The notes below the pieces were generated by a model, which worked only from the letters and a program-made list of their open reading frames with translations, ran no database searches and was not told the DNA's origin. From NCBI RefSeq assembly GCF_035917235.1, contig NZ_CP108423.1, forward strand, positions 6,663,501-6,727,500: a DNA stretch of 64,000 bases. The letters are read 5' to 3'. A program made the translations under genes and the position numbers. Of this stretch, positions 57,212-64,000 are shown piece after piece. The DNA is from Streptomyces sp. NBC_01294. GTDB lineage: Bacteria > Actinomycetota > Actinomycetes > Streptomycetales > Streptomycetaceae. The stretch's first letter is position 1, and the number at the start of each line of letters is the position of its first letter.

Positions 57212-57859
57212 ATGGAAAACGAGACCGGGCGGATCGAGGCATTCAGTGACGGTGTATTCGCCATCATCATCACGATCCTCGTTCTGGAATTGAAGGTTCC
57301 GGAAGAAACGGGGTCCGAGTTCTGGCACGGGGTCCGGGAACAGTGGCCCCATTACGCCGCCTACATCGTGAGTTTCCTCATCATCGGCGTGATGTGGGTG
57401 AACCACCACACCATCTTCAGTCACCTCAAGAGGGTCGACCGCCCCTTGTTGTTCCTGAATCTCCTGGTGCTGATGGTGGTGTCGGTGATCCCGTACACCA
57501 CCAACGTCCTCGCCGAACACCTCGTGGAGGAGGGCGGCTCCGCCAACGCGGCGGCGGTCCTCTACAGCGGCGTCACCGTGGCCTACGCCTTGGCCTTCCT
57601 GGCCTTCTGGTGGTACGTCACCCGGATCGGCCACCTGTTCCACGAGGAGGTCGACAAGGCCGGCGCACGGGCCACCCGGATGCGCTTCGGCCTCGGTGCC
57701 ATCGCCTACCCCCTCACGGTCGCCCTGGCCTTCTACTCCGCAACACTCACACTCGTGGCCCACTTCCTGATCGCGATCTACTATGCGGCGAACCAGATCC
57801 CCATCCCTCTCGTGGTAGAGGAAGAGCGGCTCGATTCTGCCAGCGACCTCAGGAAGTAG
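57212..57859 (+). CDS. TMEM175-type potassium channel protein
   Basis: A 215-aa protein from ATG 57212 with AAGGGGAGG 6 nt upstream. It begins with the family signature RIEAFSDGVFAIIITILVLE, in which the FSD motif and the row of Ile line the pore of bacterial TMEM175 channels. Six hydrophobic segments can be counted (for example YAAYIVSFLIIGVMWVNHHT and FLNLLVLMVVSVIPYTTN). Bacterial TMEM175 proteins form tetrameric K+ leak channels. It is separate from the cluster upstream by a hairpin and is probably independently expressed. Confidence 0.9.
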   Translation: MENETGRIEAFSDGVFAIIITILVLELKVPEETGSEFWHGVREQWPHYAAYIVSFLIIGVMWVNHHTIFSHLKRVDRPLLFLNLLVLMVVSVIPYTTNVLAEHLVEEGGSANAAAVLYSGVTVAYALAFLAFWWYVTRIGHLFHEEVDKAGARATRMRFGLGAIAYPLTVALAFYSATLTLVAHFLIAIYYAANQIPIPLVVEEERLDSASDLRK

Positions 57860-57931
57860 CCGCAGGGGCCTACGGCCGTTCTCGGCGGTCAAGTAGGGTA
57901 TTGGATCTAGCTGGTCGCGGGGGAGGCCCAG

Positions 57932-59227
57932 ATGGCTCGCGTAGTCCTGCCGGAGGATTCCACGAAGGAAATCTCCGAATTGATCGACGTACTGATCTCT
58001 CTGCTCTTCGAGTCCTTACCCCGGCGGGACCAGCGAAACTGGGCCCGCGTTTATCTGAACGGCCTCGTGCGGACCACCGGAAAGAAAACAATCCGTAACA
58101 TTGCCGGAACAGGGGCCAGTTCCGTCGAACAGAGCCTGCAGCAGTTCATCAGCAAGTCGCCCTGGGACTGGACCCCGGTCCGCCGCTCCCTCGCCCAGCA
58201 CCTCGAACGCACCGCGCAGCGCCCCCTGGCCTGGGTGATCCAGCCCATGGTCATAGAGAAGGCCGGCGACCGATCGGTGGGCGTCGGCCGCCAGTTCGTC
58301 CCCCAGCTCGGCCGCACGGCCAACTGCCAGCAGGCCGGCGGGATCTGGCTCGCCTCCAGCGAAGCCAGCTTCCCGGTCGAATGGACCCTCACCCTCCCCG
58401 GGCCCTGGACCAGCGAACTCCTGCGCCGCCGCCGGGCCGGCATACCCGACACCGCCCGCTCCCTCACCCCCGCCCAGGACGCCGTACACGCCGTCCAGCG
58501 GATGGCCGCGACCTGGCAACTCCAGCGCCGGCCCGTGGTGATGGAGGTCGCCAACGGCGATCTGCCGCAGAGCATCGAGTCCTTCGCCCTGCACGACATC
58601 CCCTTCGTCTTCAAGGTCGACGGCTCGCTGCCCGTCTCCTTCGGGGGCGCGGGCCGTCACAAACCCGGGCCGCACACCGCGCCCGCCCGCGAACTCATCG
58701 ACTCCCTGCGCTCCCAGCGCCGCGTCGTCGAATGGACCCGGCACGGCCGCGCCGAGGGGGCAGTGACCCTGCTGACCTCGGCCTCGATCCTCGCCACCCC
58801 CTGCGAGGACCGTCCCCTGCCCGCGCCGATGCCCCTGCTGCTGCTCGGAGCCTGGACCGAGGCGGCCCTGCTGCCCTCCGAGTTCTGGATCACCAACATC
58901 GGCGACCGGCCGCTCGCCCAGCTCTTCCTGCTCGCCAAACTCACCGACCGGGTCTCCCTGGACTTCGCCGAGACCTGCGAGCCCGTCGGCATCCGGGACT
59001 TCGAGGGCCGCTCCTTCCGCGGCTGGCACCACCACGCCACCCTGGCCAGCGTGGCCCACGCGGCGAAACTGCTGGGCGCGCGGCCGCAGGTACCCGAGGG
59101 ATTCCCCGGGCCCACCCGGTCGGCGGCCGCGGCGGCCCGGCCCGCCACCCGGCCGGCGACCCCGGCCGTGCTGCCGCCGCGCCCGATCCTGCCCGGACAG
59201 ATCCCGCGCCGCGAGTACATCCGCTGA
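57932..59227 (+). CDS. IS701-transposase-derived protein, probably not a transposase
   Basis: A 431-aa protein from ATG 57932 with GGGGGAGG upstream. The N-terminal region (DQRNWARVYLNGLVRTTGKK) and GVGRQFVPQLGRTANCQQAG are clearly IS701/DDE-transposase-like. However, the first catalytic Asp (DDTGF in IS701) is replaced by a MVIEKAG context, and the second (ADAGYG) by EVANGDLPQS. The third acidic block is weak (FAETCEPVGIRDFEG). The C-terminal 45 residues are Pro/Ala-rich. No inverted repeats flank it, and it is coupled to xdhC by a one-base overlap. It seems to be a domesticated DNA-binding protein. Actinobacteria keep this family near metabolic genes. Confidence 0.75.
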   Translation: MARVVLPEDSTKEISELIDVLISLLFESLPRRDQRNWARVYLNGLVRTTGKKTIRNIAGTGASSVEQSLQQFISKSPWDWTPVRRSLAQHLERTAQRPLAWVIQPMVIEKAGDRSVGVGRQFVPQLGRTANCQQAGGIWLASSEASFPVEWTLTLPGPWTSELLRRRRAGIPDTARSLTPAQDAVHAVQRMAATWQLQRRPVVMEVANGDLPQSIESFALHDIPFVFKVDGSLPVSFGGAGRHKPGPHTAPARELIDSLRSQRRVVEWTRHGRAEGAVTLLTSASILATPCEDRPLPAPMPLLLLGAWTEAALLPSEFWITNIGDRPLAQLFLLAKLTDRVSLDFAETCEPVGIRDFEGRSFRGWHHHATLASVAHAAKLLGARPQVPEGFPGPTRSAAAAARPATRPATPAVLPPRPILPGQIPRREYIR

Positions 59228-60378
59228 TGCTCGACATAGCCGAAGGGCTCCGTGCGTGGTGCGCCGCGCAGCGGGAGTTCGCACTGGCCACCGTCGTCGC
59301 CGTCAGCGGCAGCGCCCCGCGCGGCCCCGGCGCCTCGCTCGCCGTCGACGACCGGGGCACGGCCCTCGGCTCCGTCTCCGGGGGCTGCGTGGAGTCCGCC
59401 GTGCACGAGCTGTGCCTCGACGCCATCGCCTCCGGCGAAGGCGGCGTGCACCGCTTCGGCTACAGCGACGACGACGCCTTCGCCGTCGGCCTGACCTGCG
59501 GGGGAGTCCTGGACGTCCTGGTCACCCCGGTGCGCGGACTCGACCCGGTACGGCCCGTCCTCGGGTCCGTGCTCGACGCCGCCGCCGGCGGGACGCGGGC
59601 CGCGCTCGCCCGCGTGGTCTCCGGCCCGCCGGGGCAGCTCGGCCGGGCGCTCGCCGTCCACGCCGACGGGTCCTACGAGGGCGGGCTCGCCGGCGGCCCC
59701 GCCCTGGACCGGGCCGCCGCCGGGCGGGTACGGGCCCTGCTGCTGGCCGGGCGCACCGGCACCGCCGAGCTCGGCACGGCCGGCGGACTGTGCGGGGAGC
59801 CGCTGACCCTGCTGGTCGAGTCGGCCGCCGAACGGCCCCGGCTCCTCGTCTACGGGGCCATCGACTTCGCCTCGGCCCTGGCGCGGATCGGCGCCTTCCT
59901 GAGCCACCGCGTCACCGTGTGTGACGCCCGGCCCGTGTTCGCGACCCCGGCACGCTTCCCCGACGCCGACGAGGTGGTCGTCGACTGGCCGCACCGCCAC
60001 CTGGCCGCCGAATGGGAGGCGGGCCGCCTGGACTCCCGTACCGCCGTCTGCGTCCTGACCCACGACGCCAAATTCGACGTACCGCTCCTGGAGCTCGCCC
60101 TGCGGCTGCCGCTGGGCTACGTCGGCGCCATGGGATCGCGGCGCACCCACGCCGCCCGCGAGCAGGCGCTGCGGGAGGAGGGCGTGGCCGACTCCGACCT
60201 GGCCCGGCTGCGCTCACCCATCGGCCTCGACCTCGGCGGCGCCACCCCCGAGGAGACGGCCCTGGCCATCGCCGCCGAGTTCACGGCCGTCCGGCACGGC
60301 GGATCGGTGCTCCCGCTGGCCCGGCGCGGCGGCCCCGTCCACCGGCGGACCCGGCCGTGGGGGACCAAGGTCCCGTAG
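59227..60378 (+). CDS. xdhC: XdhC/CoxI-family molybdenum-enzyme maturation factor
   Basis: A 383-aa protein whose ATG 59227 shares one base with the previous stop. The N-terminal domain (VSGSAPRGPGASLAVDDRGT, VSGGCVESAVHE) is the XdhC/CoxI motif, and the C-terminal Rossmann domain shows LLVYGAIDFASALARIGAFL and GYVGAMGSRRTHAAREQA. XdhC binds the Mo cofactor, helps its sulphuration and inserts it in the large subunit. The probable client is the molybdenum hydroxylase at 50.1-53.9 kb. The final codons and the stop lie in the first unit of a 24-bp tandem repeat. Confidence 0.92.
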   Translation: MLDIAEGLRAWCAAQREFALATVVAVSGSAPRGPGASLAVDDRGTALGSVSGGCVESAVHELCLDAIASGEGGVHRFGYSDDDAFAVGLTCGGVLDVLVTPVRGLDPVRPVLGSVLDAAAGGTRAALARVVSGPPGQLGRALAVHADGSYEGGLAGGPALDRAAAGRVRALLLAGRTGTAELGTAGGLCGEPLTLLVESAAERPRLLVYGAIDFASALARIGAFLSHRVTVCDARPVFATPARFPDADEVVVDWPHRHLAAEWEAGRLDSRTAVCVLTHDAKFDVPLLELALRLPLGYVGAMGSRRTHAAREQALREEGVADSDLARLRSPIGLDLGGATPEETALAIAAEFTAVRHGGSVLPLARRGGPVHRRTRPWGTKVP

Positions 60379-60456
60379 CTGGTGGTGACCAAGGTCCTGT
60401 AGCCCGTGGGGACCAAGGTCCGGTAGGCCTCAGGGACCAGCGTCCCGTAGGAAACG
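60361..60456 (+). repeat. Four-copy 24-bp tandem repeat over the xdhC stop codon
   Basis: Units 60361-60384, 60385-60408, 60409-60432 and 60433-60456 share GGGACCAAGGTCCCGTAG with small changes and a variable last 6 nt. As 24 is divisible by 3, the xdhC frame reads GTKVP-stop, VTKVL-stop, GTKVR-stop, GTSVP-stop in turn. GGACC(A)AGGTCC is palindromic inside each unit. The array separates xdhC from guaB1. Confidence 0.88.
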
Positions 60457-60502
60457 ACCACGCGGCCCGGTATGTCCTGGACGATCGCCCCGGACGGTGT
60501 AA

Positions 60503-62032
<1,530 letters not shown>

Positions 62033-62043
62033 TTCCCCGTTGT

Positions 62044-62088
62044 GCCCGTGACCCCGGTCGTCCCTCGCGGACGGCCGGGGCCACGGGC
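62044..62088 (+). terminator. Hairpin after guaB1
   Basis: A 20-bp stem with one mismatch and one G-T pair around CTCGC begins 11 nt after the guaB1 stop. Confidence 0.75.
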
Positions 62089-62117
62089 GTTCCCGGCTGC
62101 GCTGCCGCTGCCGGGGG

Positions 62118-62191
62118 CCGGCCCCCGGACCCCCGCGCCTCACACGCCGGCGAGGCTGAAGGATCGCCTCAAACGCCGGCGGGGCTGGATT
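62118..62191 (+). repeat. Copy of the GC-rich dispersed repeat
   Basis: CCCCCGCGCCTCACACGCCGG and GCCTCAAACGCCGGCGGGGC match the core of the repeats at 29511-29678. It lies between the guaB1 terminator and the convergent kinase gene, so it is intergenic as expected for REP-like elements. Confidence 0.75.
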
Positions 62192-62212
62192 TTCAGCCCG
62201 TGGCCCGTCCGT

Positions 62213-63457
62213 TCAGGGCGGGGAAGGGGTGTGGCCCGCAGGGGAACTGTGGACGCCCGCGCGGTATTTGGGGATGCGGATCGTGACCTTCATGCCCGCC
62301 CCGACGCCCGTCTCGATCACCGGCCCGTACTCGTCCCCGTACACCTGCCGGATCCGCTCGTCGACGTTCGGCAGCCCGATCCCCGACGAGCCGCCCCCAC
62401 GCTCCCCGGCCAGGATCCGCCGCAGCAGCGCCGGATCCATCCCCACCCCGTTGTCCTCCACCGTGATCACCGCCTCCGCACCCGCGTCCCGCGCCGTGAT
62501 CGTGATCCGGCACTCCTCGGTGGAGTCCTCCAGCCCGTGCTTGACGGCGTTCTCCACCAGCGGCTGCAGGCACAGGAAGGGCAGCGCCACCGGCAGCACC
62601 TCCGGCGCCACCTGCAGGGTCACCTTCAGCCGGTCGCCGAACCGGGCCCCGGCCAGCGCCAGATACTGCTGGACGGAGCGCAGCTCCTCGGCGAGGGTGG
62701 TGAAATCGCCGTGCCGGCGGAAGGAGTACCGGGTGAAGTCCGCGAACTCCAGCAGCAGTTCCCGGGCCCGCTCCGGATCGGTCCGGACGAACGAGGCGAT
62801 CGCGGCCAGGGAGTTGAAGATGAAGTGCGGGGAGATCTGCGCCCGCAGCGCCTTGATCTCCGCCTCCATCAGCCGGGTCCGCGAGCGGTCCAGCTCGGAG
62901 AGCTCCAGCTGGACGGACACCCACCGCGCGACCTCCGTCGCCGCGCGCACCAGCACCGCCGACTCCCGCGACCCGTACGCCACCAGCGCACCCAGCACCC
63001 CGTCCTCGCCGGTGAGCGGGGCCACCACCGCCCACTTCAGCGGGCAGTCGGGCCGCTCGCACTCGGTCCGCACGCTCTGACTGCGCTCCGACTCCAGCAT
63101 CACGGCCACCCGGGCCATCGCCCGCCGCTGGTGGTGGTCGGCGCCCGGTCCGTCCCAGGCCAGCACCGACTCCCGGTCGGTGAGGCACAGCGCCTCCGTG
63201 CCCAGCAGCGACCGCAGCCGCCGGGCGGCCTTGCGGGCGGCGTCCTCGGTCAGCCCGGCGCGCAGCGGGGGAGCGGCCAGCGAAGCGGTGTGCAGGGTGT
63301 GGAAGGTGGCCCGCTCCACTGGTGTCCCGAGGTCCAGTCCGGCCGCGCGTTCCCCGCTCCGGGCGTGCCACCGGCCGGCCGCCCAGCCCGCGGCCAGCAT
63401 CAGGGCGGCGCCCGCCACCGCCAGCACGGCCAGCACGGCCGGCCCCACCCCGGTCAC
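62213..63457 (-). CDS. LytS/YehU-type sensor histidine kinase
   Basis: A 414-aa protein. GTG 63457 is chosen because it overlaps the symporter stop (GTGA); the frame is open further upstream only as a shadow. One N-terminal transmembrane segment (AVLAVLAVAGAALMLAAGWA) anchors a GAF-like domain (about residues 70-185), then the PF06580 kinase domain with His211 in ISPHFIFNSLAAI and ATPase boxes PLVENAVKHGLE, VEDNGVGMDP, GIGLPNVDERI. It is coupled to a sodium/solute symporter. That pairing is known in actinobacteria, where the transporter may take part in sensing a carboxylic acid. The matching LytR-type regulator would be outside the window. Confidence 0.93.
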   Translation of the reverse strand: MTGVGPAVLAVLAVAGAALMLAAGWAAGRWHARSGERAAGLDLGTPVERATFHTLHTASLAAPPLRAGLTEDAARKAARRLRSLLGTEALCLTDRESVLAWDGPGADHHQRRAMARVAVMLESERSQSVRTECERPDCPLKWAVVAPLTGEDGVLGALVAYGSRESAVLVRAATEVARWVSVQLELSELDRSRTRLMEAEIKALRAQISPHFIFNSLAAIASFVRTDPERARELLLEFADFTRYSFRRHGDFTTLAEELRSVQQYLALAGARFGDRLKVTLQVAPEVLPVALPFLCLQPLVENAVKHGLEDSTEECRITITARDAGAEAVITVEDNGVGMDPALLRRILAGERGGGSSGIGLPNVDERIRQVYGDEYGPVIETGVGAGMKVTIRIPKYRAGVHSSPAGHTPSPP

Positions 63458-64000
63458 CGCCGGCCTCCCGCCCGGTCCCCGGCCACGACCTCCGGCAGGT
63501 GCAGCCGGGTCAGGGTGGCCGCCGTCCCGGCCGGGATCCGCGACCGGGTGGCCAGCGACACCGCCACCATCGTCAGGAACCCGAGCGGCACCGACCAGGC
63601 CGCCGGCCACGCCAGCAGCGTGTGCGTCCAGCCCGCCGGGGCCAGGCCCGCCCGGGTCGCCAGCACCGCGCTCAGCGCCGCCCCGCCGCCGGTGACCAGC
63701 CCGGCCACCGCACCCGGCGGGGTCAGCCCGCGCCACCAGATGCCCAGCACCAGCAGCGGGCAGAACGAGGAGGCCGACACGGCGAAGGCCAGGCCCACCG
63801 CGTCCGCCACCGGCACCTCCGTCGCGGCCACGCTCCCGCCCAGCGGCACCAGGATCGCCACGAGCACCGCGGAGCGGAAGCTGCGCACCCCGCGCGCCCG
63901 CAGCACGTCCTGGTGCAGCACCCCGGCCACCGCCATGGTCAGCCCCGAAGCCGTCGACAGGAATGCCGCGAAGGCGCCCCCGGCCAGCAGCGCCCCCAGC
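63454..64000 (-). CDS. Sodium/solute symporter (SSS family), C-terminal part
   Basis: The frame enters at the right window edge and ends at 63454, so the 5' end is missing; about 182 residues are visible. GGAFAAFLSTASGLTMAVAG is the highly conserved SSS segment found in acetate/pyruvate (ActP/MctC-type) symporters, followed by several membrane helices (FCPLLVLGIWWRGLTPPGAV; PAAWSVPLGFLTMVAVSLAT) and a short cytoplasmic tail. It imports a monocarboxylate with Na+. Its stop overlaps the kinase start. Confidence 0.9.
   Translation of the reverse strand, partial: LGALLAGGAFAAFLSTASGLTMAVAGVLHQDVLRARGVRSFRSAVLVAILVPLGGSVAATEVPVADAVGLAFAVSASSFCPLLVLGIWWRGLTPPGAVAGLVTGGGAALSAVLATRAGLAPAGWTHTLLAWPAAWSVPLGFLTMVAVSLATRSRIPAGTAATLTRLHLPEVVAGDRAGGRR

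Noticed and set aside
57932..59227. Active insertion sequence
   Set aside because: No terminal inverted repeats or target duplications seen, catalytic acids appear lost, and the gene overlaps xdhC.
60361..60456. CRISPR-like array
   Set aside because: Units are contiguous 24-mers without unique spacers, and no cas genes are present; it is a plain tandem repeat.

Overview
The window looks like a chromosomal segment of a Streptomyces species. GC is very high, GTG starts are common, most genes are coupled by ATGA or GTGA overlaps, and the left part carries the actinobacterial order pyrC-carA-carB-pyrD-pyrF-mihF-gmk-rpoZ-coaBC-metK-priA-fmt-rsmB, including the actinobacterial IHF and a PriA without a Walker A motif.

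Layout. (1) 1-17.8 kb: conserved core for pyrimidine synthesis, nucleoid protein, GMP kinase, RNAP omega, CoA, SAM, replication restart, initiator formylation and 16S rRNA methylation, punctuated by long perfect hairpin terminators. (2) 17.8-26.3 kb: an accessory island between rsmB and rpe. It holds a WXG-like small protein, a 777-aa polymorphic toxin with a repeat linker and a lower-GC tip, candidate immunity genes (one duplicated as a module), a DUF6177-like protein, a frameshifted gene, a roughly 0.9-kb element with inverted-repeat ends, and a decayed MFS transporter. (3) 26.3-33.2 kb: rpe, a SorC/DeoR-type regulator, a secreted RNase Sa-like lipoprotein with its barstar, truncated haemoglobin plus ABM monooxygenase, and a receiver/glutaredoxin-like/flavin reductase fusion paired with a UBP zinc finger.

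(4) 33.5-57.1 kb: the most unusual part, about 24 genes all on the plus strand and mostly touching. It contains three DJ-1/PfpI proteins, a benzoylformate-decarboxylase-type ThDP enzyme, four SnoaL/NTF2-fold proteins, a GMC oxidoreductase, a VOC/glyoxalase protein, an AGE-type (alpha/alpha)6-barrel protein, an aldehyde dehydrogenase, an F420-reductase-like Rossmann protein and a three-subunit molybdenum hydroxylase. Embedded in it is a partner-switching set (two STAS proteins, an RsbW-like kinase, an RsbU-like phosphatase) with GlgX and a ParA/MinD ATPase. It ends with an MFS exporter and a cyclic-nucleotide-binding-type histidine kinase. My reading, which is inference, is a stress-switched pathway handling aldehydes or other reactive carbonyls and linked to glycogen turnover.

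(5) 57.2-64 kb: a TMEM175-type channel, an IS701-transposase-derived protein that seems to have lost its catalytic residues, xdhC (probable maturation factor for the molybdenum enzyme at 50-54 kb), a 24-bp tandem repeat with repeated in-frame stops, guaB1, and on the minus strand a LytS-type histidine kinase coupled to a sodium/solute symporter cut by the window edge. No tRNA, rRNA or CRISPR array was seen.
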